DNA of 48,196 bases from Lentzea kentuckyensis (GTDB lineage Bacteria; Actinomycetota; Actinomycetes; Mycobacteriales; Pseudonocardiaceae). Below are positions 39,045-48,160 of the stretch, one piece after another; the first letter of the stretch is position 1, and each line of letters begins with the position of its first letter. The position numbers and the translations under genes are program-made. Under the pieces are notes generated by a model, which was not told the DNA's origin, did no database searches, and saw only the letters and a list, made by a program, of their open reading frames with translations. The stretch is taken from contig NZ_MUYM01000108.1 in the NCBI RefSeq assembly GCF_002150765.1, positions 1-48,196 of the forward strand, written 5' to 3'.

Positions 39045-41921
39045 CAGCTCGCTCATGTCCGCAGACGGTTCCGACGTGTCCGGCGATTGGCGTTGCTGGC
39101 GGCCGGCACGCTGCTGCTGGCCTCGATCACCGCACCGGCGGCCACCGCGGTGGCCGCCGAGTCGCCGGCCGCGTCGGATCCCAACAACTTCGCACCCGCG
39201 TCGCGCACGGTGAAGCCGGTCGCGGTGCACGCGACGGCCGGCACCGTGACCGCGCCGGAGAACCTCGTCAACGGCGGCGTGACCAGGTTGTCCGGCAAGG
39301 GCTCTCACGTCGTGCTGGACTTCGGCAAGGAGGTCGGCGGCCTGGTCACGCTGGGGTTCGCCGGCGCCAGTGACAGCGGCAGGAAGGTCGGCCTCGCGTT
39401 CTCCGAGACCTCCGCGTTCGCGGGCCAGGAAAGTGACCGGAGCAGTCAGCACTTCGGCTCGGACGGCGCGATCTTCGCCGATGTCGGCGGTTCCGGCACC
39501 TACACGATGCCCAAGGAGAAGCTGCGGGGCGGTTTCCGTTTCCTGACGCTGTTCCTCGGCACCGACGGCTGGGTCGACCTCGACGACGTGACCCTGCAGT
39601 TCACGCCGGACCCCGACCGCGCGAACCCGCGTGACTACCCGAACTACTTCCGCTCCAACGACGATCTGCTCAACAAGCTCTGGTACGCCGGTGCGTACAC
39701 GGTGCAGACCAACACCATCGCGCCCGACACGGGCCGGTCCAGGGTCGCGCCGAACCCCGGCTGGCAGAACTCCGCCGTCATCGGTCCGGGCACCAGCGTG
39801 CTGACCGACGGGGCGAAACGCGACCGCACGGTGTGGCCAGGCGATCTCGGCGTCGCGCTGCCCACCGCGTACGCGTCGTTGAACGACACGAAGTCCTCAC
39901 GCAACGCGCTCGAAGCGCTGTACGGGCTGCAGCGGGCCGACGGCATGCTCCCGTACGCCGGGCCGGAGATCAGTCGTCTCGACTCCACCGAAGGCGACAC
40001 GTACGTCTCGGACACCTACCACCTGTGGACGCTGGTGGGGACCGGGCTGTACCACCGCTACACCGACGACACCGGCTGGGTGCGGTCGATCTGGCCGAAG
40101 TACGTGAGGGCCATGGACTTCAGCCTGGCCAAGGTCGACGGCACCGGGCTGCTGAACGTCTCCGCGCAGCTCGACTGGGGCCGCCAGTGGGGCACCGGGC
40201 ACAAGATCACGGCGAACGCGCTGCTGTACGGGGCACTCACCTCCGGCGCGAAACTCGCCGACGCGCAGGGTGACGCGGGACGCGCGGACGCGTGGCGGCA
40301 GCGGGCGGCCTCGGTGAGGAGCGCCGCCAACGCGACGCTGTGGAACCCGGCGACCGGCCTGTACCGCGACATTCCCGGGGCCGCCCTGCACCCGCAGGAC
40401 GGCAACTCGATGGCGGTCTGGTTCGGGCTCACCGACAGCCCCGCGAAGAACGCCTCGATCACCAGGACGCTCACCGCGAACTGGACCGACATCGGCGCCG
40501 TCACGCCGGAGAATCCCGGCCTGATCGGCACGTTCACCGGTTCGATGGAACTCACCGCGCACCTCATGGCGAACAACGACACCGACGCGCTGGCGTTGAT
40601 GCGCCGCGAGTGGGGTTTCATGCTCAACTCCCCGAACGGCACCAACAGCACGTTCTGGGAGAGCTTCAACTTCGACGGAACCCCGTACTACGGCAACTCG
40701 TACATGAGCGCCGCGCACGGCTGGGCCAGCGGCCCGACCAACGCGCTGACGTTCTTCGTGCTGGGACTCAATCCCAGCGACGCCACGCACTACGACTTCG
40801 TGCCACACCTCGGTGACCTCACCCACGTGGAAGGCAACATCACCACGCCCAAGGGCGCGGTGAAGGGCACCTGGGACTACGCACCGGGCACGTTCACCTC
40901 CCAGCTCACCGCTCCGGACGGCACCACCGGCCGGATCGGCGTGCCCACCTACGGTTCCGCCGCGGTGAAAGTCACCGTGAACGGCACGACCGTGTGGAGC
41001 GACGGGAAGTTCCAGCCCGGTGCGGGCATCTCCGGCGGGTCGACCGACGGCAGCTACGTCTACCTCACCGGCGCGGGCGGCGGCGCCTACACCGTCACCG
41101 CGACCGGTGTCGTGCGGCCCGAACCGTTCGACGTCGCGGTGCTGCCCGACTACCTGCCGCCCGGCTACACGTTGTGCGCCACCGAGGGCGGGACCTGCAC
41201 GCCGAACGGCACGCAGGTGCTCGCGTTCGGTGCGGGCAGTCACGCGTACCGGACGATCAGCGGACCGACCACCTGCGAGATCGCGACCTTCGGCCAGGAC
41301 CCCACGCCGAACGTGCTCAAGTCCTGCTATCTCGCCCCCGCCGGCGGCCCGCCCGGTGCCACCACTTGTGCCGCCGAGGGTGGTGTGTGTCAAGTGAACG
41401 GCAGGCGCACGGTCGCGTTCGGCTCGAACGGCGCGTTCCGCTTCATGACGGTCAACGGCACCGCCAAGTGCACCGCCGCCGCGTTCGGTGGCAACCCCGT
41501 GCCCGGCGTCACGAAGTCCTGCTACGTGCTGCCGGACGCTCCGGCGGGCGCGTGGGAGAAGTGCGTGGACGAGGGTTCCGTGTGCAGGGTCGCGGGCACG
41601 CAGGCGTTCGGTGCCATGGGTTCGTACTGGACGGCGAAGTCGGACAGCACGGCGAACTGCGCCCTGGGGACGTTCGGTGTCGACCCGCTCATCAACGTGG
41701 TGAAGGCCTGTTACGCCTGGACGGGCAAGCCCTCCGGTTTCCCGAGGGAATGCTCGGCGGAGCTCGGAACCTGTTCCTTCACAGGCATGCAGACTGTCGC
41801 GTTCGGACGGAACGGGTCCTATGTGTACAAGACCTTCACCGACTCGACGCCCTGCACCAACGAGGCGTTCGGCACCGACCCGGTCTACGGCGCCGTGAAG
41901 TCCTGCTATCTGGTCAGCTGA
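39042..41921 (+). CDS. Secreted alpha-L-rhamnosidase-like glycoside hydrolase with four C-terminal Cys-rich repeats
   Basis: This 959-aa protein has a signal peptide with a long basic start (about 1-38). A jelly-roll region follows (about 50-190: HVVLDFGKEVGGLVTLGF). The (alpha/alpha)6-barrel of GH78-type enzymes lies at about 195-600, with RDRTVWPGDLG at 260-270 and WYGNSY-like blocks near FWESFNFDGTPYYGNSY. A beta-domain covers about 600-700. The C-terminus holds four repeats of about 55 residues beginning at 712, 776, 841 and 904. Rhamnose is the usual GH78 substrate; the fit is by fold, not proof. The GTG at 39042 follows GGGGGAG. The gene overlaps the convergent ATP-grasp gene by 8 nt. 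Confidence 0.8.
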   Translation: MQLAHVRRRFRRVRRLALLAAGTLLLASITAPAATAVAAESPAASDPNNFAPASRTVKPVAVHATAGTVTAPENLVNGGVTRLSGKGSHVVLDFGKEVGGLVTLGFAGASDSGRKVGLAFSETSAFAGQESDRSSQHFGSDGAIFADVGGSGTYTMPKEKLRGGFRFLTLFLGTDGWVDLDDVTLQFTPDPDRANPRDYPNYFRSNDDLLNKLWYAGAYTVQTNTIAPDTGRSRVAPNPGWQNSAVIGPGTSVLTDGAKRDRTVWPGDLGVALPTAYASLNDTKSSRNALEALYGLQRADGMLPYAGPEISRLDSTEGDTYVSDTYHLWTLVGTGLYHRYTDDTGWVRSIWPKYVRAMDFSLAKVDGTGLLNVSAQLDWGRQWGTGHKITANALLYGALTSGAKLADAQGDAGRADAWRQRAASVRSAANATLWNPATGLYRDIPGAALHPQDGNSMAVWFGLTDSPAKNASITRTLTANWTDIGAVTPENPGLIGTFTGSMELTAHLMANNDTDALALMRREWGFMLNSPNGTNSTFWESFNFDGTPYYGNSYMSAAHGWASGPTNALTFFVLGLNPSDATHYDFVPHLGDLTHVEGNITTPKGAVKGTWDYAPGTFTSQLTAPDGTTGRIGVPTYGSAAVKVTVNGTTVWSDGKFQPGAGISGGSTDGSYVYLTGAGGGAYTVTATGVVRPEPFDVAVLPDYLPPGYTLCATEGGTCTPNGTQVLAFGAGSHAYRTISGPTTCEIATFGQDPTPNVLKSCYLAPAGGPPGATTCAAEGGVCQVNGRRTVAFGSNGAFRFMTVNGTAKCTAAAFGGNPVPGVTKSCYVLPDAPAGAWEKCVDEGSVCRVAGTQAFGAMGSYWTAKSDSTANCALGTFGVDPLINVVKACYAWTGKPSGFPRECSAELGTCSFTGMQTVAFGRNGSYVYKTFTDSTPCTNEAFGTDPVYGAVKSCYLVS
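41175..41915 (+). repeat. Four tandem four-cysteine modules in the rhamnosidase-like protein
   Basis: Each module follows C-x2-EGG-x-C...G...VAFG..G.Y...C....FG-x-DP....KSCY, with four cysteines. Starts are at residues 712, 776, 841 and 904. The third copy is shortened around the first Gly/Ala strand and has KACY in place of KSCY. Similar modules occur singly or in series on other secreted glycosidases, so a sugar-binding role is likely but is inferred. Confidence 0.75.
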
Positions 41922-43092
41922 ACCAGGTCAGGCCGGCGGCGAGGGTGGTGTCCTCGGCGAGCTGAGCGGGGTCGCGGTGCCACAACAGCACCGATGCCCC
42001 GATCAGCCCGCCGAGGCCCTCGTTCCCCTCCCTGCCAACCCTTCGAACGTGGACCTCGTACTCACTCCTGAGGTCACTCAGGTCCGGGCCCGGCTCGCGG
42101 AACCTCGTGCCCGGCATGACCGGCGACCACAGCCAGGCGGCCTGGAGGTCCTGCGACACCGGCTCCGGCACCGGCAGTCCCGCCTGCATCCGGAGGTTCG
42201 CCACCTCCAGGTTCACCCCGGCGTGCAACCGCGCCAGCTCCGACACCAACGCACCCGGCGCCCGTCCGGCGACCTCCAGCACCACCAGCTCACCGGCGCC
42301 GTTCACCGCGAACTCGGTGTGCACGACGAACCTTCCCTCACCGCCCAACGCCCGCACGACACGTTCGTTCATCTCGTGCGAGGCCGCGGTGAACGACGAC
42401 TCTCGCTCGGTGACACCGCCGAGCGTGCGTCCGACGTCGACACCGAGCAGCGGCCCCAGGTACCGACCCACCTGCACCGGCGTGATCTCACCGTCCCGCA
42501 CCAACGCGTTGACGTGATGCAGCGTGCCGTCGACGAACTCGTCCACCTGCCACCCGGTTTCGCCGTCGTGCGCGACCAGCCAGTCCCGTACCTCCTGCGG
42601 CGTGCGCAGGATCGTGATGCCGCGCGAGTTCGCCTCCTGCCGCGGCTTCGCCACCACGGGCAGTCCGATCTCCTCGACCAACGAGACCGCCTCCACGGTG
42701 ACGGCGGGCTCGAAAGCGTGGAACCGCGGCACCCGCACACCACCGGCCGCGAGCAGCCGCTTCATCAGCACCTTGTCCAGGTACGCGAGCGGCCGGCGCG
42801 GATGCCGCGACGCGAGGCCCAGTTCCTCCCGCAACCGCGCGCACTCGGCGAGGCAGTACTCGTCGTTCGTCACGACCTCGACCGGTCCCTCGAACCCGCG
42901 GATGTGCTCGAGCCACTTCTCCCGGTCCACGACGGCGACCTCGGGCACGAGACCGGTGACGTCCTCGCGCAGCACCGCGTCCGCCGGCCCGTCGGTGAGC
43001 ACGACGAGGTCGAACTCGCCGGGTGGAAACGCCTCGGCCGGTCGGACTGTGAACGGCTGCTTCGACTGCAGCGCGACGATCGTCGTCCTCAT
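41914..43092 (-). CDS. ATP-grasp ligase-like protein
   Basis: This 392-aa protein has an ATP-grasp fold: a pre-domain with alternating strands (about 1-100), and LDKVLMKRLLAAGGVRVPRF as the usual lead-in helix. The ATP-binding strand is GLPVVAKPRQEANSRG, then WQVDEFVDGTLHHV (the acidic ATP contact). The metal-binding strand is ELVVLEVAGRAPG. Relatives in biosynthetic loci join amino acids or carboxylic acids to amines. The ATG at 43092 has GGGGGA upstream. The gene is downstream of a GH2 gene and a siderophore-type synthetase on the same strand and could act in that pathway. The substrate cannot be told. Confidence 0.8.
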   Translation of the reverse strand: MRTTIVALQSKQPFTVRPAEAFPPGEFDLVVLTDGPADAVLREDVTGLVPEVAVVDREKWLEHIRGFEGPVEVVTNDEYCLAECARLREELGLASRHPRRPLAYLDKVLMKRLLAAGGVRVPRFHAFEPAVTVEAVSLVEEIGLPVVAKPRQEANSRGITILRTPQEVRDWLVAHDGETGWQVDEFVDGTLHHVNALVRDGEITPVQVGRYLGPLLGVDVGRTLGGVTERESSFTAASHEMNERVVRALGGEGRFVVHTEFAVNGAGELVVLEVAGRAPGALVSELARLHAGVNLEVANLRMQAGLPVPEPVSQDLQAAWLWSPVMPGTRFREPGPDLSDLRSEYEVHVRRVGREGNEGLGGLIGASVLLWHRDPAQLAEDTTLAAGLTWFS

Positions 43093-43109
43093 CGGTCCCC
43101 CACTCTCGC

Positions 43110-43131
43110 GCGAACGCCTGAGCACGTTCGC
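43110..43131. promoter_or_regulatory. Hairpin before the ATP-grasp gene
   Basis: GCGAACG (43110-43116) and CGTTCGC (43125-43131) form a perfect 7-bp stem with an 8-nt loop, 18 nt before the ATP-grasp start and after the GH2 gene. It could end GH2 transcription in part or be an operator. Confidence 0.35.
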
Positions 43132-43220
43132 TGGCTCCCCCTTCAGACTTCCGGAATCTCGTCATCGCCGGGAGCGATGTGTCGGGTGATCGCGCCCACA
43201 CACCCGGCGAGCTACAAGGG

Positions 43221-45287
43221 TCAGGCAAGCGTCCAGGTGGCCGTGTCGGTGTAGGCACGGCCATCTCGCGTTCCGGTGATCGTCACGGTGTTGGCGCCCG
43301 GCCGCAGGGTGATCGGCCACGTGTAGATGTGGTCGGCCGCCGGCGGCTTCGGGATCGCGACACCGTTCAGGATCAGTTGTACGTCGTCCACGGTGCTGTA
43401 GGCGCGAACCGTTGTGGCAGCGGCAGTTCGCTGGGTCCACCGAGCGCTGTTCAGATGCACGAACGGCGTGTTCGTCCACTGCGACTTGTACAGGTAGAAG
43501 GCGTCCTTGCGGACGGCACGGTCGTAGGTGACGAGCCCCTTGTCGTTGCGGCCCAACGTGTCGCCTTCCGAGCGGCTGTCGACGGCGAAGTCGAACATGT
43601 TCCACACGAACGTGCCCCACAGGAACGAGCGGGTGCGCAGCTGCGCCCAGGAGTTCTCGTGCACCAGGGTCTGGTACTCCTCCGGGTGCCAGCGCGAGGT
43701 CGTGACGGGTGGCGCCGGGTTCTCCTCGTGCTGGGCGATGCTGCCGCCGGCGCCGTACTCGCTCAGCGCGATCCTGCGGGCCGGGTCGGCGGCGTGCAGG
43801 CGGTCGGCCCAGGCACCGGGGCCGGTGCCGCTCTTGTCGTACCAGCCGTAGTACTTGTTGTAGGCGGCCAGGTCCGCGTGGCTCGACACCGGGTCCAGGT
43901 CGCCGATGTGCGACGCGTAGGTCGAGTGGCGGCCGGAGTCCTCGGCACGAACAGCCGCCGCCAGGTCGCGCAGCAGGTTGTTGGTGGCGGTGTTGCTGGT
44001 CTTCTGCTCGTTGCCGATGCCCCAGAACGCGATCGACGGGTGGTTGAAGTTCTGCCGGATCATCTCCAGCAGTTGCTGCTGGGCGTTCGCGCGGAACGCC
44101 GCGCTGTCGGTCACCTCGTTGACCAGCGGGATCTCCGTCCACACCACGTAACCACGCTCGTCGGCGAGGTCGTAGACGTGCTCGGCCTGCTGGTAGTGGG
44201 CGGTTCGCAACGCGTTGACGCCCATCTCGTCCATCAGGTCGAAGTCCTGGCGCTGGTCGGCCCGCGTCACGGCCCAGCCGGCGTTCAGCCGGTCCTGGTG
44301 GGCGTTCACGCCGTTGAGCCGCAACTGCTTGCCGTTCAGCGAGAATCCCGACGCGGCGTCGACCGCCGTGGTCCGCAGGCCGAGCGGTTCGGTCACGACG
44401 TCCTTCACCGCGCCGGTGTCGGCGTCGATGATCTCCACCGAAGCGCGGTACAGGTACGGGTCGGCCTTGCCGTTCCACCGGTGCGGGCGCGGGATCGTGA
44501 TCGTCTGCACGGTGTCGAAACCGGTCGAGGCGTTGATCGAACGGGATGCGGTCACGCTCTCACCCACCACGACACCAGCGTGATCAGCGACGATCGTGCG
44601 CACCTTCACGCGCGCGACCGAAGATCGGTTGTTCCACGCCTTGGTGATCACCTCGACGCTCGCCGAAGCGTCGGACAAGGATCGTTGCCGCAGATAGACA
44701 CCAGGGCCACCGGAGTCGCCCATGCGCACGCCGAGCGGGTCCAGCGCGGTCAGCGAGACGTTGCGGTAGATGCCGCCGAAGAAGGTGAAGTCCGCGGACA
44801 ACGGCGCGATGTCGGACGCCGCCCGGTTGTCGGCTCGAACCGCGATCACGTTGTCCTGCCCCAACCTCAGGGCAGCTGTCGCGTCGTAGCGGAACCCGGC
44901 GAAGCCACCGCGGTGCTGGCCCAGTTTGACGCCGTTGACCCACACGTCGGCGACCTGGTTCACGCCGTCGAACTGCAGCCACAGACGCCGTCCCGACAAC
45001 GCCGCGGAAGGCGTGAAGTGCTTGCGGTACCAGCCGATTCCCCGATAGTAGTTCGAACCGCCGTCCTGGCCGTCCGCCGCGTTCCAGGTGTGCGGCACGG
45101 TCACCGGCGACCACGCCGAGTCGGTGAAGCCCGGCGCCTCGGCTCCGGCGGCGTCCGCGCGGAGGAAGCGCCAGCCGGAGTCGAGGCTGACCTGTTGCCG
45201 GGTCACCGGTGGCTCGTAGGCCGAAGCTGTCGGAGCGGCAACGAACATCGCCGACAGCAACAGCAGGGGCAGCAGCAGGCGTCGCAT
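43221..45287 (-). CDS. Secreted family GH2 beta-galactosidase-like enzyme
   Basis: This 688-aa protein has a signal peptide (MRRLLLPLLLLSAMFVAAP, cut near ASA). The order of GH2 domains follows: sugar-binding jelly roll (DSGWRFL...TVPHTWN...YRGIGWYRK), Ig-like domain, TIM barrel with acid/base Glu427 (GIGNEQ) and nucleophile Glu510 (LSEYG), and a C-terminal Ig-like domain (VDDVQLILNGV). It cleaves beta-galactosides or related glycosides outside the cell. The ATG at 45287 is chosen for the signal peptide; a GTG 9 nt earlier is possible. It lies 46 nt after the siderophore synthetase stop. Confidence 0.92.
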   Translation of the reverse strand: MRRLLLPLLLLSAMFVAAPTASAYEPPVTRQQVSLDSGWRFLRADAAGAEAPGFTDSAWSPVTVPHTWNAADGQDGGSNYYRGIGWYRKHFTPSAALSGRRLWLQFDGVNQVADVWVNGVKLGQHRGGFAGFRYDATAALRLGQDNVIAVRADNRAASDIAPLSADFTFFGGIYRNVSLTALDPLGVRMGDSGGPGVYLRQRSLSDASASVEVITKAWNNRSSVARVKVRTIVADHAGVVVGESVTASRSINASTGFDTVQTITIPRPHRWNGKADPYLYRASVEIIDADTGAVKDVVTEPLGLRTTAVDAASGFSLNGKQLRLNGVNAHQDRLNAGWAVTRADQRQDFDLMDEMGVNALRTAHYQQAEHVYDLADERGYVVWTEIPLVNEVTDSAAFRANAQQQLLEMIRQNFNHPSIAFWGIGNEQKTSNTATNNLLRDLAAAVRAEDSGRHSTYASHIGDLDPVSSHADLAAYNKYYGWYDKSGTGPGAWADRLHAADPARRIALSEYGAGGSIAQHEENPAPPVTTSRWHPEEYQTLVHENSWAQLRTRSFLWGTFVWNMFDFAVDSRSEGDTLGRNDKGLVTYDRAVRKDAFYLYKSQWTNTPFVHLNSARWTQRTAAATTVRAYSTVDDVQLILNGVAIPKPPAADHIYTWPITLRPGANTVTITGTRDGRAYTDTATWTLA

Positions 45288-45297
45288 GTCCAGCACG

Positions 45298-45324
45298 CTA
45301 TTGGCGGCGCCGATCCGCCGTCAA
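45298..45324 (-). promoter_or_regulatory. Possible promoter of the GH2 gene
   Basis: TTGACG (45324-45319) and CAATAG/AATAGC (45303-45297) on the minus strand are 15-16 nt apart. Transcription would start within a few bases of the GH2 start codon, which has no ribosome binding site. Confidence 0.3.
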
Positions 45325-45333
45325 CGAACGGTA

Positions 45334-46770
45334 CTAGTTCCGGTACAACGGGTTCGGGAAGTCGACGTACCGGCTCGCCGCGCCCTCCGCCCGCGTCCAG
45401 CGCAGCAACAGGTTCGCCTTCGCGGGCACGAACTGGTTCTCCAGCAGGGACGTGATCAGTTCACCTCCGTGACCCTTGGCACAGGCAAGGAAGACAGACC
45501 GTGCCTCCGCCCACACGTCGAGGCCGGGGTGCCGCTCCAGCACGGCGCCCGCGATCTCGACGAGGTGGTTGACGATCAGGCAGTACTGCAGCCGCTCCCA
45601 GCCCTTCGCCTCCGACACGCCTCGACCGTCACCATCCACTTCGGACAACAGCCTGGCGTGCCGGGGTAGCAACCGCATGCCCTCGGGATCGCGGTAGATC
45701 GCCTGCACCGGCATCCCCGACACGTCGACACCCACCAGAACGTTCTGCAGGTGGCACTCCATCACCACGCCGTGCGCGAAAAACGCGTGCAGCACAGGAG
45801 GAACGACGACCGAAACGTACTGACGGAACCATTCCAACGCCGCCGAGCGATCCAGTCCGTCCAGCGGATTGCCCTCGAAACCTTCGCTGATTCCGGCTGC
45901 CAGCAACGGAGTCACGCCGGGCAACGTGTGCTGCCGAACACCGTCGCGGACGACGACAGCAAGTCCCTCAAAGGATTCCGGCGACGTCCGGTAGCCGCGG
46001 TCGATCAGGAACGCCGCACCGGGATACTCGGACGCGATGTCCGCGAACACCGGTCTCAGCAGCCGCGCGAGAGGCGGGATCCAGCGCAGGTCATGAGCCC
46101 ACAGACGGCGCACGTCGTTCGTGATCTGCACATCGAGGCTGAACTTGTAGAACAGGTCCGCGGCCGGGTCGTAAACCGTGCGCACCGAGGACGTCGGCCA
46201 CACCTCATGATCAGCCGGAACGCCTTCGCGCCCCAGCAACGAAAGCTGCCACGGATGCGCGGGCAGCACGCCCTGCGGCAACGGCACCTCGCCGTCGTCG
46301 ACGAACTCGCCTTCCAGATGCGCCAACGAAAACCGCGCGTGCACCTCAGGCGCGTACGGCAACCATTCCGACGCGGGCAGCCCACCACGGCCCTTCGGCG
46401 CGGGGTGGTAGCGGTGCCCGGCGATCAACGCCTGCTCGGAGCGCTGGTAGAGGTCGGCCGGCGGCGCGGGCCGGGCGTCCACGATGGCGGCGATCGCGGC
46501 CCGCGACCCCGCGATCTCGTCGAGGAAACCGACCGGCGGATCGCCGAGCTCCTTGGTGACGAGCAGCGCGAGCTCCTGCCAGGAAACCGGCTGCCACGAA
46601 CCAGAAAACACTTCAGGTTCGGTGAGCCACCGTCCTTCCCGCGCCCGCAGCAGGACGCCGGTGCGCGGCAGCCGGATCGTGCCGCCGGGCCCCGGTTCTC
46701 CCACCTCCCGGCGCAGGCAGTTGAGCAGCGCGGTCGAGGTGATGCCGTCGGGATCAGTGATCGCGTCCAC
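45334..46770 (-). CDS. IucA/IucC-family NRPS-independent siderophore synthetase (short form)
   Basis: This 478-aa protein contains the family's ATP-binding and active-site blocks: GHRYHPAPKGR at 118-128, HPWQ at 172-175, KFSLDVQITNDVR ending at 221, ECHLQN at 338-343 and YRD at 359-361. These enzymes use ATP to join a carboxylic acid such as citrate to an amine or alcohol. Most family members are about 580-630 aa. This one is shorter, mainly because of a reduced N-terminus and linker. The GTG at 46770 follows GGAGGG at a wide spacing. It is divergent from a second synthetase with only 22 nt between starts. Confidence 0.88.
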   Translation of the reverse strand: MDAITDPDGITSTALLNCLRREVGEPGPGGTIRLPRTGVLLRAREGRWLTEPEVFSGSWQPVSWQELALLVTKELGDPPVGFLDEIAGSRAAIAAIVDARPAPPADLYQRSEQALIAGHRYHPAPKGRGGLPASEWLPYAPEVHARFSLAHLEGEFVDDGEVPLPQGVLPAHPWQLSLLGREGVPADHEVWPTSSVRTVYDPAADLFYKFSLDVQITNDVRRLWAHDLRWIPPLARLLRPVFADIASEYPGAAFLIDRGYRTSPESFEGLAVVVRDGVRQHTLPGVTPLLAAGISEGFEGNPLDGLDRSAALEWFRQYVSVVVPPVLHAFFAHGVVMECHLQNVLVGVDVSGMPVQAIYRDPEGMRLLPRHARLLSEVDGDGRGVSEAKGWERLQYCLIVNHLVEIAGAVLERHPGLDVWAEARSVFLACAKGHGGELITSLLENQFVPAKANLLLRWTRAEGAASRYVDFPNPLYRN

Positions 46771-46792
46771 CGGTGTCCGCTTCCCTCCGGCG

Positions 46793-48160
46793 ATGTGTCA
46801 GGATCTGATCATTCTGACGCAGACGCCGATCGAGACCGAGTTCGCCGCCACGCTTCCACCCGAACGCGCCGAGCGGTTTCTCGCGGCACTGCCGGAGGCC
46901 CGCGCGGCCGTCCTCGCACGCCTGCGCCGAGCCCTCGCGATCGAGCCGTTGCCGCAGGTCAGCGTCGACCCTGCCGAGTACGTCCACCCGGTCGACCTCC
47001 TCACCGCGCTGCGCTGGCCCGACTCCGAGAGCCTCGTCACCGAGGTCGCCCACAGCGTGGCCGGACTGGCGCTCTCCCGCACAACGAGCGCGCTCACGAC
47101 TCCGTTCCTCGAACGGTCGTTGGAGCAGCACGAGCAGAGCGTGGTCGACGGCCACCCGCTGCACCCGTGCTGCCGCAACCGCACCGGGTTCACCGCCCGC
47201 GACCACCTCGCGTACGGGCCGGAACACCGCCCGGCCGTCGCCCTGCGCCTGCACCCGACGCCGAACCACGTCGTGTTCGGTGACTGGCCCGATGAACTCC
47301 GCGACGGCGCGCAACTCCTCCTGCCGTTGCACCCGTGGCAGGCAGAACGGCTGAAGGTCCCCACTGTCGGCACGCTCGATGCCAGCCCACTGATGGCGTT
47401 GCGGACCCTCTCGACGAGCAGCTGGCACGTCAAAACGACGCTGAGCGCCCAGATCACCTCGGCCGTGCGGGACATCTCCGGCGGCTCGATCAGCTCAGCC
47501 ACCGCGGTCTCCGACTTCCTCAGCGCACGAGTCGAGGGCATCGAACTGCAGCCCAACCGGGCCTCCGCGGCAGTGCTCACGAACGGCGAACCGGACCGCG
47601 CGCTCGGTGTGATCCTGCGCGACAAACCCGTGCCGCACCCGAACGAAACCCTGCTGCCGCTCGCCGCGCTGACCGCACGCCCGGTCGACGGCGGCCCTCC
47701 CCCGATCCGCGCGCTCGGCGACCCGTTCGCGTGGCTGCGGGAATTCGCCGAGCTGGCCGTGCCGCCGTTGATGACGCTGCTCGCGCACGGAGTGGCGTTG
47801 GAGGCGCACGAGCAGAACCTCGTCATCGGCTTGGTGAACGGCAGGCCGCACCGGTTGATCTACCGCGACCTGGCGGACATCCGCGTCAGCCCGCGCCCGA
47901 ACCTGCCCGAACGCCTGCACGCGAGCCCGGAAGGCTTGCGCGCCAAGACGTTCGCCACGTTCTTCGCGACCGCGTTGACCGGTCTGATCAACGCCCTCGA
48001 CGCGCCCGATGCCGAGCTGTGGCGCGTTGTCGCGAGAACCGTCCCGGACACGCCGGACAGGCACGCGTTGCTGCACGACCCCATTCCGGCCAAGCCGCTC
48101 ACGTTGATGCGCCTCGACCCGCAGACCACGAAATGGGCGTACCTCCCCAACCCGTTCTAG
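46793..48160 (+). CDS. Second IucA/IucC-family synthetase (short form)
   Basis: This 455-aa protein is related to its divergent neighbour, with GHPLHPCCRNRTGF at 120-133, HPWQ at 180-183, KTTLSAQITSAVR (ending at 226), EAHEQN at 337-342 and YRD at 357-359. All key blocks are present in order, so it should be active despite being shorter than usual. The ATG at 46793 has no ribosome binding site. Its promoter must lie within the neighbouring gene, or its mRNA is leaderless. Longer starts would overlap that neighbour out of its frame. Two different synthetases in one locus usually act in turn on one siderophore. The remaining 36 nt to the window end hold nothing I can name. Confidence 0.88.
   Translation: MCQDLIILTQTPIETEFAATLPPERAERFLAALPEARAAVLARLRRALAIEPLPQVSVDPAEYVHPVDLLTALRWPDSESLVTEVAHSVAGLALSRTTSALTTPFLERSLEQHEQSVVDGHPLHPCCRNRTGFTARDHLAYGPEHRPAVALRLHPTPNHVVFGDWPDELRDGAQLLLPLHPWQAERLKVPTVGTLDASPLMALRTLSTSSWHVKTTLSAQITSAVRDISGGSISSATAVSDFLSARVEGIELQPNRASAAVLTNGEPDRALGVILRDKPVPHPNETLLPLAALTARPVDGGPPPIRALGDPFAWLREFAELAVPPLMTLLAHGVALEAHEQNLVIGLVNGRPHRLIYRDLADIRVSPRPNLPERLHASPEGLRAKTFATFFATALTGLINALDAPDAELWRVVARTVPDTPDRHALLHDPIPAKPLTLMRLDPQTTKWAYLPNPF

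Noticed and set aside
46793..48160. Longer start for the second IucA/IucC gene at about 46484
   Set aside because: The extra 103 residues overlap the divergent synthetase gene antisense and lack similarity to the family N-terminus.
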